The position numbers and the translations under genes are program-made. From Candidula unifasciata (taxonomy: Eukaryota; Mollusca; Gastropoda; Stylommatophora; Geomitridae): 64,000 bases of DNA. Below are positions 35,236 to 46,200 of the stretch, piece after piece. The DNA is taken from assembly GCA_905116865.2 (NCBI GenBank), contig CAJHNH020002075.1, forward strand, positions 62,001 to 126,000, given 5' to 3'. Numbering within the stretch: the stretch's first letter is position 1; every line of letters starts with the position of its first letter. Below the pieces are notes generated by a model. The model searched no databases, was not told the origin of the DNA, and saw nothing but the letters and a program-made list of their open reading frames with translations.

Positions 35236-35700
35236 GAGTTGAGTTGAGAACTGATATGACAGCACTCGGGGCATTCCAATGTATGATCATTCCTCATCTT
35301 CAGCAGCCAGCGCAGAGTTCCAATACTGATGGTACCGATCACAAACGGGTTAAAAGTCCGTCTTGCCTGTCCTCGGTATGTTGTCAACCAGCAAGACCCT
35401 CTGGTTACACCCTGGTGTCTCATTCTCTCCAGGCCATAATAATCTTCTTTCTCTACTGATTCCGTTGCTTGTTCCCAAAGGGTCTTGACCACATTTACCT
35501 TCTGATGTATCAATTCACAACCCAGGGGTGCAGATCTAACTAATCTGTCTGCCTGTTCATTACCCACCCCGCCAGCATAGCCCGGAGAAGAGATCTAAAG
35601 TACGCTCACTACCCGTAACCTTTCCAGTGAAGTTTGCCACTCTGCTCGAAGCATCCCTGTCTTCACCTTTTTCAGCACGCTTTCAGTCTGTTCAAACCAA
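35236..35700 (-). mobile_element. RNase H LINE 3' end with (CAACT)n-like tail
   Basis: The minus strand reads GNEQADRLVRSAPLG, ATESVEKEDYYGLERM, ISIGTLRWLLKM and LECPECC. It ends in CAACTCAACTCAATTCAAC. The 5' side is truncated within RNase H. Confidence 0.85.
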
Positions 35701-35794
35701 ACCGGTATTTTCACAGCTACTTTACTGCTGCTTACTGTTCTATGACATATTCTAACTTGTCTCTTGACATCATGTGTCCAGGAGAGGAGTTGAG

Positions 35795-36490
35795 TTGAGT
35801 TATTAATTTATATCACAGCACTCAGGGCATTCCCATGCGTGCTCCGTTCCCATCTTCAGCAGCCAGCGCAGAGTTCCAATACTGACGGAACCGGTCATAA
35901 TCTGGTTATATTTTCGTCTTGCCTTTCCTCTGAGTGTAGTGAGTCGGCCAAATCTTCTGGTTACACCCAGGCGTCTCATTCTCTCAGGGCCATAATAAAC
36001 TTGTTTTTCTACTGATTCCGTTGCTTGATCCCAAGGGCATTGACACATCTGACTTGTCATGTATTAATTCAGAACATCCAGCAATCCAGCAAATCTGTCT
36101 GCCTGTTCATTACCCACCACGCCAGTATTGCCTGGAGAAAAGATCAAAAGAATGCTCACCACCCGCAACCTTCCCAGTGAAGCTTGCCACTGTGCTCGAA
36201 GTATTCCTGCCTTCACCTTTCTCAGCATGCTTTCAGAGTCTGTTACAATTACCACATGCGTATGCATCTTGTTCTCTAGCCACATGAGAGCTGCAGTTAC
36301 CGCCTCCACCTCTATTCTCATGCAAGATGTTGTGGTGTCGTATGCTAGGCTGTCTTGACCTAAAGATTTTCCAGTGGCTTTTGCTACGAACTCCCAGGCA
36401 CTCATTTTTTCTCTCAACACAGAATCATCTGTATAGGTAATCAGATCACCTGGGCGTGAATTATAGTAAATCAACAGTTGAACTTCCACC
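35795..36490 (-). mobile_element. RNase H LINE 3' end, longest RNase H domain in the window
   Basis: A 141-codon frame holds the RNase H domain with acidic sites in ITYTDDS, RIEVEAVTAAL and VIVTDSESM. The last motif is GVVGNEQAD, where the usual GH reads GN. After a stop, a second frame carries ATESVEKQVYYGPERM, GTLRWLLKMGTE and CPECCD. It ends in AATAACTCAACTCAACTCC. It is non-functional as it stands: one stop, and no reverse transcriptase left. Confidence 0.87.
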
Positions 36491-36924
36491 TCCGTAGCAC
36501 CCGCTGGAAATTTTCAGGCGAATGATTGTCAATTCCTTCATTTGTTAGTACACGGTGCAATTGTCTGCCTAGTTCTCTACAACTGCTTCTTTGTCTTATT
36601 TAACCAACTATACTGTGTATAGCAAATTAACTCAGAAACATTAGATCAAATGATTCGGTTATCTAGTAAGAATTCAGCCAGAACAACTACGAACGCAGGC
36701 GCTACACATGAAAATATCTGAAATAAAAGTAGGAGGCCGATCTCTCTGAGAACATGGATTGATGACAGTAAAGAGCTTCTACATCGACAAGGTATGCAAA
36801 AAGCCATTGCCGTCCATCAAGCAGTGGATCGCAAACTGATCCTCCCCATAACGCTTAACAGCAGAAGTGAAAACTGATGATGACTATACACTATCTGTTG
36901 TACAGTATCACTTACTGTCTAGCA
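36491..36924 (+). mobile_element. Probable LINE 3' end relic
   Basis: 36740-36880 is related, in opposite orientation, to 40180-40330 (GACAGTAAAGAGCTTCTACA, CATCAAGCAGTGGATC). It ends GATGATGACT. 36491-36690 was not recognised. Confidence 0.5.
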
Positions 36925-37045
36925 GAGCCGAGTAAAGAACCGACATCACCGTACTCAAGACATTCTTACATGAGCTCCTTCGGCAGGCAGCGTCGAATCT
37001 CAGTGCTGATGGTACTGGTAGCGCCTTGATTATTTATCTTTCCTT
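36925..37045 (-). mobile_element. RNase H LINE 3' end, fragment
   Basis: GCCGAGTAAAGAACCGACAT and GTCGAATCTCAGTGCTGATG correspond to the 3' ends of the RNase H LINE family. Confidence 0.65.
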
Positions 37046-37049
37046 GCTT

Positions 37050-37280
37050 ACTCATCATCATCATCAGGTGCCTTGCGCACTGGCGTAGGCGATCATGCCT
37101 CTCCACAATCCGCGATCTCCTGCAGCATGTATTAGTTCGTGTGCTGTCACATCTCCATGCCATGCAATAAGACTGTAAAGAATCTTCTCTCGTTGTCTTC
37201 CTCTTTCCCTCCTTCCACAGATCTTTTCAGTGGTCACCACATGTTCCCTTTTTCCTTTTTTCATAACATGGCCAAAAGTT
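37050..37280 (-). mobile_element. 5'-truncated RTE-like LINE with (ATG)n tail
   Basis: Open minus-strand frame FGHVMKKGKREHVVTTEKIC ... AGDRGLWRGMIAYA, ending in (ATG)4. It is very close to 757-1000 and 28590-28800. Confidence 0.85.
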
Positions 37281-37617
37281 GATGGCGTTGTTGCGAAACC
37301 CTGTGTGCTGTATCGAACGGGGCCACTGTTTTCGTATGTAGCCCGCTTGACATTCTTTAGCATGCTCATTGAGTCGCTGAGCAAACATGCATTGGAGAAC
37401 TCCTGACATTTTAGTCATTCTAGTGCCTTTGTCACAGCCATGAACTTCATCGTCATGCTGCTGGTGGTAAAAGCAAAGGATACACTGTCTTCTATTATGA
37501 TTTTCCCTTTGGTTCTTGCCAGGTTACCCCCAGAACACACGACATTCGGATCCATAGGCAAGCCTCTAGCCGTTACACCACAGCGGCTCTCAAAGCTCCC
37601 TTAGCTTCAGCAAAAAT
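37281..37617. other. Unassigned; weak coding look on minus strand
   Basis: 37290-37410 minus encodes QRLNEHAKECQAGYI, loosely like the RL.EH segment of GIY-YIG endonucleases of Penelope-like elements. This is too short to call. Confidence 0.3.
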
Positions 37618-38070
37618 CGTCATCATCATCATCATCACAAAGCACCTTAATGACTGGCATTGGCGATCATGACTGAGCACAAACTGTAATCTCTTACAGC
37701 ATGTGTCAGTTCAAAAACTGACAATTCCTCAATACAAAAGGCTGTCACAAATCTTCTCTCGCTGTCTTCCTCTGTATTTTGACAAATCCTTTCAGGTACA
37801 CATGTTTCCGGTTCCCTTTTTACACAATATAACTAAAAATGATGTCTGTCTCCTTCCGACGTTTGTGATAAGTTGTCTTCACGCCCTATTTTATTTCAAA
37901 ACATTTGGTGACTTATTCTGACTGTCCAAAGAATTGAAAGCCAAATTCTGTAAAACCATATCTCAGATTCCTCAAGAAAATGTTTGGCTTTTTTTCCCCC
38001 AATTGTCCAAGATTCACAGCCTCATGATAAAAATGGCTCTATATTGTCAGCAACATTGTTCATTTTAGAG
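37618..38070 (-). mobile_element. Older RTE-like LINE 3' end
   Basis: Collinear with 28590-29040 but more diverged: GACTGGCATTGGCGATCATG, GTCCAAGATTCACAGCC. Tail (ATG)5 at the left. Confidence 0.8.
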
Positions 38071-38079
38071 ATCATTTAC

Positions 38080-39980
38080 ATCATCATCATCATCATCATA
38101 AACCACTTCTGTCGTTAAGCGACGTGGGGAGGAATAATTTGCGATCCAGTGTCTGTTGGCTGCCACTGGCTGTCATGCCGTGAAGGCGTAGAGTGTCTTT
38201 AATGTTGCCGATCCATATTTCCGCGGCAGTCCTCATACTCTTGTAGCTTATTGTCTGAGATGTAGTGCTTGTGATGGTATTTGATATTGCTGCACTCTAA
38301 CGAGATGGCCAAACCACTTGATCTGCTGTTTCTTTGTGAATCTAGTACAAGGTGTCGTTCCCACAAATTGCCTGATACAGTAGAACCTCGCTTAACGAGC
38401 ACCTCGCATAACGAGTAATTCGTATAACGATCAAAACAAATTGTAAAAAAATGACTTTCTTAACAAGCGACGTTTCGCATAACGAGTGGCGAGGAGAGGG
38501 AAAGTCCCGAATTGTGCGCATGTTACCTCAGTCTGTGTTTAGAACTCGTTCCAGTAGCATCGTAGTGTCGCTTGTGATCTCAGATTTGCTCATATTGTGA
38601 TACATGTACATAAATCCTCCAGGCCTACAAGATGACCTCCCTGAAGAAGTTAGGTGCATCAAGATCCTGGCTCTGCCTCCCAACACCATTCCGTTGCTTC
38701 AGTCCAAGGACAAGCAAGTTATTTCTAACTTTAAGAAACTCTACACTAAAGCCCTCTTTGAGCATTGTTTTCGGGTGACTGAAGGGACCAACCTCACTCT
38801 CAAAGAGTTTTGGAGAAAAATCCCTTCCACATCGTTGCCTGCCTCAAGATGATCGACAAGGCGGGAGAAGGGGTTACCAAGAGAATCCTAACTTCTGCTT
38901 AGAAGAAGCTTTGGCCGGAGAGTGTTATCTATTTGTGACTCTGAGGGATTCGAGACAGTGAAACCTGTAGTCAACGAGATTGTGTCTTTGGCCACTATCA
39001 TGGGGTTGTAGGTGGATAACAGTGATATCGAAGAGCTTGTGGAAGAGCACATTCAAGAGCTGCGTTTTGGAGGAAAGTTTGTCAAAGGAGGAGGAGGAGG
39101 TAACAGAAAAGCAACAGTTTTCTGGCGAAATAAGAGAAATGCTGAAAGCATGGGAAACTGTTGCATTTTACACTGAGAAGCATCGCCCTAATAAGGAAGT
39201 GGCTATGCGCGTTGCAAATTTATTTAATGATAAAGCTGTGTCGCATTTTCGCCAAATTTTGAAGCGTCGGCAAAAACAATTCTCTGGACATCTTTCTAGT
39301 GAAAAAAAAAAATAATTAGCTATGTATCATAATTATTTCGACTTTTTTTTTTTTTTTCTGCAAATCGAATTCGCATTCCATGTGGGTTCGTTAAGCGTTT
39401 GAAGAAAACATGAAGATGATCCACTCTCCTGAACAATATGTAGATAATTTTTTTTTTTTAATAAACGTTATACATAGCATTTTGTGAGTATCTTTCTCGA
39501 CTTGGAACGCATTAATTTATATGAGAAAAATTGTTTCGCATAACGAGTGTTTCGCTTAACAAGTTTGATTCTGGAACGGATTATGCTCGTTAAGCGAGGT
39601 TCCACTGTAGTTTCATTATTCACTCGATCTCTCAGGCACCCATCTCGCAGGTGGTGATTTAGCGTATATGGGCTTTAGATAGTGTCCATTTCTGACACTG
39701 GTAGCTTAATGTTGGAATGAATATGCTATTAATAATCTGTCTCCTTGCACTCATAGTTATGCTTGGATGTCTTAATGATGGTGACAATTGGGATAATAGT
39801 GCATCATAAGTGATCCGATTTCCTCCTAAGTTTGTCTCGAAGTGTTTTTCCAATTGGCTAACAACACCCACTCTGTTCTGTCGATGTAAAGATGGGTGGT
39901 TGCAACTGGTTGTCAGGAACAATGCAAGGGAGACATATTTCAACACTTGCCTGACGCTAGCCTTTCTCACAGTTTTGACG
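38080..39980 (-). mobile_element. LINE 3' end with (ATG)n tail, split by a Tigger transposon
   Basis: 39659-39970 minus encodes NSIFIPTLSYQCQKWTLSKA. The homologous continuation (LVWPSR-like and 3' region) lies left of the transposon at 38080-38375, next to (ATG)6. The two parts are collinear once 38378-39607 is removed. Confidence 0.78.
38378..39607 (+). mobile_element. Internally deleted pogo/Tigger-like transposon
   Basis: 1230 bp with ~24-bp inverted ends (CAGTAGAACCTCGCTTAACG and the complement of GCTCGTTAAGCGAGGTTCCA) and TA on both sides. Internal sequence encodes only the C-terminal part of a Tigger-type transposase: LPPNTIPLLQSKDKQVISNF, KKLYTKALFEHCF, ELVEEHIQEL, then in another frame HRPNKEVAMRVANLFNDKAV and FRQILKRRQKQ. 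The DNA-binding domain and the first catalytic aspartates are missing, and frameshifts are present. Full Tigger elements are about twice as long. Confidence 0.93.
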
Positions 39981-40179
39981 AATTCCTGCTGGATTTACAA
40001 ACAAAAACGACAGAACAACATCGCTATCTACTATATAAACGTTCTACCACACACCCCCCCCCCCCACACACACACACAAATACACACACGCAGTCACGCA
40101 GTCTCGCATACATAAAGCAAGTCTTTTGTTCTGTGATGATACTGTTGTTTCAATACAAATATTTTAATTGTTGAAATTC

Positions 40180-40330
40180 CACTTCTGCCACCAAGCGTTG
40201 TTGGGAGCAACAGTTTGAGATCCATTGCTTGATGGACAGCATTGGCTATTTTTATTCTCAGTCGATGTAGAAGCTCTTTAATGTCATCACTTCCTGTTCT
40301 TCTAGGGCGACCTCTTGCCTTCATTTAAGA
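40180..40330 (-). mobile_element. LINE C-terminal fragment
   Basis: Minus strand KARGRPRRTGSDDIKELLHR and IANAVHQAMDLKLLLP: the GRPRR-type tail of a LINE ORF. 39981-40179 holds only a short CA tract. Confidence 0.65.
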
Positions 40331-40579
40331 TGTTTTTCTGTGTGGCGCCTGTATTGGCAGTTGTTCTGGCTGCACTGTATTGATGAACTTTAAATGAGGC
40401 AAATTCAAAAGGCGAAGCAAAAAGAAGAAACAAGAGTGCTATGGACAACTACTGGTATCAACTGGAAAAAAAAGAGAAAGAAGATGGCGATATATCTTGT
40501 GTACCTCCCTCGGAGAAGCTAGCAGAGATTCACTGAAGAAGCACTTAAAACCGAAACACCCGATGATACGTTTGCTCCC

Positions 40580-41580
40580 CCTAATTGCACTGGTGGTCCT
40601 AAAAGGTCTTGATCACATCTACCTTGTAACACATCAGTATTCCATTAAGTTGTGCAGAACCAGCATGTCTGTCCCTCTATTCATTTCCCAACACACAGGC
40701 AGTCCTCGAAGAAAAGATCCAGACAATGCTCCTCACACGAGACATCCGAGGCGAAGCATACCACTCTGCACGAAGCATGCCACTCTGCACGAAGCATACC
40801 ACTCTGCACGAAGCATGCCACTCTGCACGAAGCATACCACTCTGCACGAAGCATGCCACTCTGCACGAAGCATACCACTCTGCACGAAGCATGCCACTCT
40901 GCACGAAGCATGCCACTCTGCACGAAGCATACCACTCTGCACGAAGCATGCCACTCTGCACGAAGCATGCCACTCTGCACGAAGCATACCACTCTGCACG
41001 AAGCATACCACTCTGTACGAAGCATGCCACTCTGCACGAAGCATACCACTCTGCACGAAGCATGCCTGTCCTCACCTTCCTTAGCACGCTTTCTGAGTCA
41101 GTTACAATAGCAATGTGTGTGTATATGTGTGTGTACGAATGTGTGTATGAGTATGTGTGTGTATATATACGTGTGTGTATATGAGTATTTGAGTGTATCT
41201 ATATGTGTGTGTATGAATACGTGTGTATGTGTGTGTATATGCTTGTTGAGCTGTGTGCGTGCGTGTGTATGCGTGTATGCGTGTGTTGTGTGGTGTGTAT
41301 GTGTGTGTGCATGGGTGTGTATGTATGTGCGTGCATGTGTAAATGTGTGTATATGCGTGTGTATGTATATGTGTGTGTATGTGTACGTATGTGTATATAT
41401 ATGTGTGTATGTATGTATGTGTGTATGTGTGTGTATATGTGTGTATGTGTGTTATCTGTGTGTGTATGTATGTGAGTGTGTGCGTGCGTGTATGAATGTG
41501 TGTGGGTGTGTGTCGTGCCCTTTAATCAGCGGAAAGCTGCAGTGACCGCTTCCACCTCCGTTCCTAATGTAGCCAGGACA
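40580..41580 (-). mobile_element. RNase H LINE copy with two internal satellite expansions
   Basis: Minus-strand order: AVTAAFR (41521-41560), a ~410-bp TG/TA-rich tract (41112-41515), IVTDSESVLRKVRTG (41067-41110), the 19-bp array (40762-41065), and then VRSIVWIF and VLGNE (40680-40745). Left of 40680 the continuation is degraded. Confidence 0.87.
40762..41065. repeat. 19-bp minisatellite, 16 units, inside an RNase H LINE
   Basis: Sixteen units of CACTCTGCACGAAGCATRC, alternating ATGC/ATAC endings for the first six. 19 is not a multiple of three, so each reading frame cycles through the unit and all are open. The unit is the MLRAEWHAS codon stretch of the element. Confidence 0.97.
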
Positions 41581-41607
41581 GCCAAAAGAAATCCTAAGAC
41601 GATCGTT

Positions 41608-41828
41608 TGTTTGTTTGTTTTAGTATCCACAAGCCATGAGTTGTTAACCCTTAGACTCGATATTATGGATATCGCAACCTTTCGGCCTTGATACCATTGT
41701 AAATACCGTAAATCTGGGAGAAAATGTGGCTTTTCTGCCCATCCCCGGGAGTGAACCCGGACCACAAGGAGTTCGTCACCCGCTCACCGCGCAATCCGGT
41801 TTAGCCAACTACGCTAGAGAGCCGGGCA
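41608..41828 (-). mobile_element. Complete tRNA-derived SINE (family 1), 13-bp target duplication
   Basis: 221 bp flanked by TAAGACGATCGTT at 41595-41607 and 41829-41841. The minus strand begins with a tRNA-like region: CTAGCGTAGTTGG (A box), CCGGGTTCACTCCCGGG (B box inside a perfect 5-bp T-stem). It ends with (AAAC)4. The 3' part is shared with 13155-13205. Confidence 0.93.
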
Positions 41829-41841
41829 TAAGACGATCGTT

Positions 41842-42311
41842 GATGTGAGTGGCTAGCGGCGCCATACTGGACCATCCATGGTATTGAAATGACTGCACAG
41901 GGTAGAAGAGACTAGACTTAATGAAGTTTGTAGAAGAAGTAAAAAAGGACCCCACTTCCCATAAAATAGTGGCAGATTCGTGTTAGTTAGTTTGTCTTTC
42001 CTCTTAGGCCTAGGGCGGCGCATAGGGCATAGGTCATAGCTCTCCATGTCTGGCGATTCGTGACCACCTGAAAGAAAGGAATAGGTAAAAATCCTCCCCC
42101 CCTCCCCCCCCCCCCCAACCTTTTTTCCTAAGAGTAATCTTAAAGACTGCAATAATTGGAGTGTAATTACCTTTTTTTTTTTAAAATCCCAAAAACTTTT
42201 TGCAAAATCATCTTTAGTGAAATTAAGTAATCAGACTAAAGGCGATGCAGGCTAAGTCATACCTCAGAGTAGCTGCAGAAAAAGAACATCCTCTTTTTGA
42301 AGCATTGGCTG
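41842..42311. other. No gene; repeat continuation and homopolymers
   Basis: 41842-41960 continues the repeat shared with 32245-32340. C- and T-runs lie at 42096-42116 and 42172-42183. This is the left flank of the LTR element. Confidence 0.5.
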
Positions 42312-43009
42312 TGACGTGTGCGAATGTTCGCTTGATACAACGCACACTTGCCAAGTATCCATGGTATGTTAAATAGTGTTACAGTAACAAGTCACCATTC
42401 CCGCCCAACAGCAATAAGGACGCCGGATACATGTTGAACGTCAAACAGAATTAATGTATTTCTAATTTCAACACCAAAACAATGAAAGGCATCACGAGAA
42501 TAAAACGTTACACCGCCACAGTCATTCCTACTGGCAAGGCAACACACACTACGGACGCTCTGGGCTACTTCTACTGCCACCCTGTTCCGTGGTCAACTAC
42601 GAGCAAACATTACCTGCTCGTGCAAACTCACTGCTCGTGGTTATGTGTCTACCTCTATGACACCCATCCCTTGGGTACACTGTCATAGCAGAATCATACA
42701 GGCCGATGCACAGTACATTGTGAAACTTGTCCAGACCTTTCGTCTGCGGCCACACGAGCGTCTGTCACGCTGGCGCGACCGCTGTAACAACACTCACAGA
42801 TAGCCCGTACCCTACCGCCAGCGTAACACAGTTATGCAGGACCAGCCTGGATCCATCCAGATTAGAACAGGCTTCCTACACAGCGTAGTAGAGTCCACCA
42901 TTACTCACTCTCTCTCTCTCTCTCTCCCTACATCACGTTCAATGTGTGCGCACCGCACCAAGTCCCACGTTCAACAATGAACTTCCCTTCCCATATATTG
43001 CACACAACA
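42312..43009 (-). repeat. 3' LTR (relative to the element)
   Basis: A 698-bp partner of the right-hand LTR. It starts TGACGTGTGCG and ends CACACAACA on the plus strand. The 5-bp duplication GGCTG lies just outside it. Confidence 0.96.
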
Positions 43010-43014
43010 GCTTA

Positions 43015-43029
43015 TTCCCCCCTTCCTCC
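43015..43029 (-). promoter_or_regulatory. Polypurine tract
   Basis: On the minus strand this is a 15-base all-purine run (GGAGGAAGGGGGGAA) five bases from the 3' LTR. That is the expected plus-strand primer site. Confidence 0.8.
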
Positions 43030-43208
43030 AGCAAACAGACACCATTTGTTTCTGTTTGCTCGAGACAGGACCGCCGTGCTCAACACATGGCAATATGCAG
43101 TTCATAATTTACATAACATGCACAATATGAATAATATATTTCACACATAATCTTAAGCATGTTAGGTACATTACTATGCCTCAAAATAACAAGACCAGAA
43201 AAACCTAG

Positions 43209-46200
43209 TCACACAGTTGTCCTTGATAGGAAATCTGGGATCACGTTTTCCTCCCCTCGGACATAGTGGACAGTGAAGTGGTATGGCTGCAGTATCAGCG
43301 CCCATCTAAGCACCCTTGCATTCTTCACTGCTCCCGAACACAATGTCTGCAGTGGTTGATGGTCAGTGAAGATAGTAAAATGGTTACCGTACAAAAACCT
43401 GGAGAACTTGTTGACCCCAAACACTATGGCCAGGCACTCTCGTTCTATCACACTGTAGCGTGTCTCCGCTGGGGACAGTTTCCTACTGGCATACAGGACT
43501 GGATGCCATGTACCTCGGAACTCCTGTACGAGGACACTGGCCACTCCCACATCAGAGGCATCACATGAAATACCAAAGGGTACATTCAAATTAGGTAAAC
43601 GCAACAATGGTAAATTATTAAATGCACTTTGTAATTGTCTCAAGGATTCACCACATTGTTCGTTCCACCATATCTTGCCTGGCATTCCCTTCTTAGTCAG
43701 ATCAGACAACACAGACGTGATGGTGGCATAATGGGGAATGAATTTTGCGTAGAAATTACTCAAACCCAGCAATGCTCGAACTTGCTTTTTAGTCTTAGGG
43801 ACAGGAAGGTTCAGAAACCCGTGAACAGTGGATTGAACGGGTTTTCTTACCCCTCTGCCTATGACATGACCAAGGAACGTCACTTCCTCGACTGCAACCT
43901 CTACCTTGGTTGGTCTGACTGTCAATCCAAACGACCGGATGCGCTCCAACAAGCTTCTCAACCCTTGTATATGTGCTTCGATGTCCTCATGAAACAGGAG
44001 AATGTCATCCAAATAATGAATTATATCACTACGATCACCAACCAATCTCCTCACCATCCTTGTGAAGGTGGCAGGAGCATTACAAAGCCCAAAAGTAAGA
44101 AATCGAAAGTGATACAAACCCCTGACAGTTTGGAAAGCGGTATATTTTTTTGCTTCTTCCGCCAACGGTATCTGCCAATAACCTTTTGCTAAGTCTAGTT
44201 TAGTGAAATATTTCGCATTAGCCAAAGTGTTAAACATGTCCTCCATATTTGGTATCGTTTCTGCGTCTATCCTTGTAATGCGGTTGAGGCGCCTGAAGTC
44301 GATACAGATCCTTAACGTTCCGTCCTTCTTCTTCACAGGCACTATAGGAAAAGAGTAGGCGGACGTCGATGGTTCAATCACTCCCAACCGAATCATGTCA
44401 TCAATCTCCCTGTCTATTTGCGATTGATAGTGAAGGGGTACCGGATATGGCTTGAGTTTAACAGGTTGACAATCGGTTAATTCAATGGAGTGGACTGCTT
44501 TTGTGGTGACGCCCGGTATGTCAGATAAAATATCCTCGAATGAGGCCAGCATTCTCAGAATTTGACTCCGTTTCTCTCCTGGTAGTGCATAGGACACCTG
44601 TACATCCTTCCAGGACTCCTTGGGTACTAATGGTGGTAATTCCATCTTCAGTGGAACATCCGACTTGTCCTCCCCCATACATTCCTCCACCACATGGCAA
44701 AACCCAGCCTTTCTTGAGTTATTATCATGTGCATTAATCTCCTCCTCATTCACAGAGTCAATAACACCCTCCAAATTCGCTGGTCTGGTCATGTACTTCT
44801 TGATCATATTTATGTTGTAAACCTTCAGTTTTCCATTAACATTGATCAAGTAATCAACCGTGGAAATTTTCTTAACCACTGTAAATGGTCCTTTCCAGCA
44901 GTCCAACAGAAAATTTGTTTTATCCGGTAACAGGACAAGAACTTCGTCATCCGGTTCAAGTACAACCAGCTTCCGATTTCGATTAGTATAATCTCTTTGT
45001 TGTACTCCAGTTTTCTCCAGATTACTCCTCGCGATTTGACAAGCAGACATTATTCTATGTCTCAGTTCTATCACAAAATCTGCATAAGTCTGTTGTGCTT
45101 CTTGTTTTTCTTTTCCTAACCAGGCGTCCTTTAAAACAGACAATGGGCCCCTGGGGTTCGTACCATATACTAACTCGAACGGTGAAAAACCCGTACTTGA
45201 CTGTGGTACCTCGCGATAGGCAAACAATACAGCTGGAAGGTACTTGTCCCAGTCCTTAGGGAAAGCCGACGTAACTTTTGCTAACATGCTCTTCACCGTG
45301 CCATTAAAATTTTCTACAACACCATTTGCTTTCGGGTTGTACCGGGCAGCAAAGACATGGGCAATGGACAACAATTTTTCAAAAGATTTCATAGATTCAG
45401 AAATGAATTGCGACCCATGGTCCGAAAGGATAGTATCTGGGAAACCCAGACGAGAAAAAATAAGCATTAAAGACTCCGCTACAGCCTCAGAGGTAATGTA
45501 TCGTAAAGGGACACATTCGACCCATCTTGTAGCAAGATCTATGAAGGTAAGTATAAACCTGTTCCCTCTCTCAGACATGACCGATAATGGAGATACTATG
45601 TCTATTGCTACTTTCTCGAATGGGCGATAGGGCAAATATGTACTCTGAATTGGAGCCCTCTGTAATGCACCTCTCCTAGACATCAACTGACAGTCCTTAC
45701 ATGATCGGCAATAGTTACGAATATCCGTAGAACACCCTGGCCAATAAAACTGAGATAAGACTCTTCTCTGCGTCTTACCGATGCCCAAATGCCCCGCAAA
45801 TGGGGTATCATGTGCAGTTTTCAAAACTTCAACCCTATAGATGAGTGGTACAACAAGCTGTTTGTAGGAGTTGTTGGCTCTCTCAAAATACCTCATAAGA
45901 ATGCCATTTTTTATGAAGAAGTACCACTTCCCTCCCTTACTTTTCTTATATCCAGAGTATTGTGCCTTAAGAAAATACTTCTTTAAAGTTGGGTCCGATT
46001 GCTGGCATTCCTTGAAACTACCCTGGGCCCCTGGTTTTGATGTAATGTTATGTTCTTCCGAGGTTATGGTTTCTGGAATAACCAGCTGACTTCCATCAGA
46101 AGCCTCCACAACTGCATCGGTTTTGGCGTATTCATTTTTTTGAATTTGTTGGGCTCTTGTGACCACTGCGTTTGCCACTCGTTCGTGAGCACTGTACCAA

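Noticed and set aside
37290..37410. GIY-YIG/Penelope-like peptide on the minus strand
   Set aside because: Only an RLNEH motif; no catalytic GIY-YIG segment visible.
40497..41184. Several overlapping 100-195 codon repeat proteins
   Set aside because: Frames of the 19-bp minisatellite within a LINE; the unit cycles through all frames.
42392..42688. 62- and 68-codon frames repeated identically at 48663-48959
   Set aside because: They lie in the two LTRs, so identity reflects LTR duplication, not a conserved protein.
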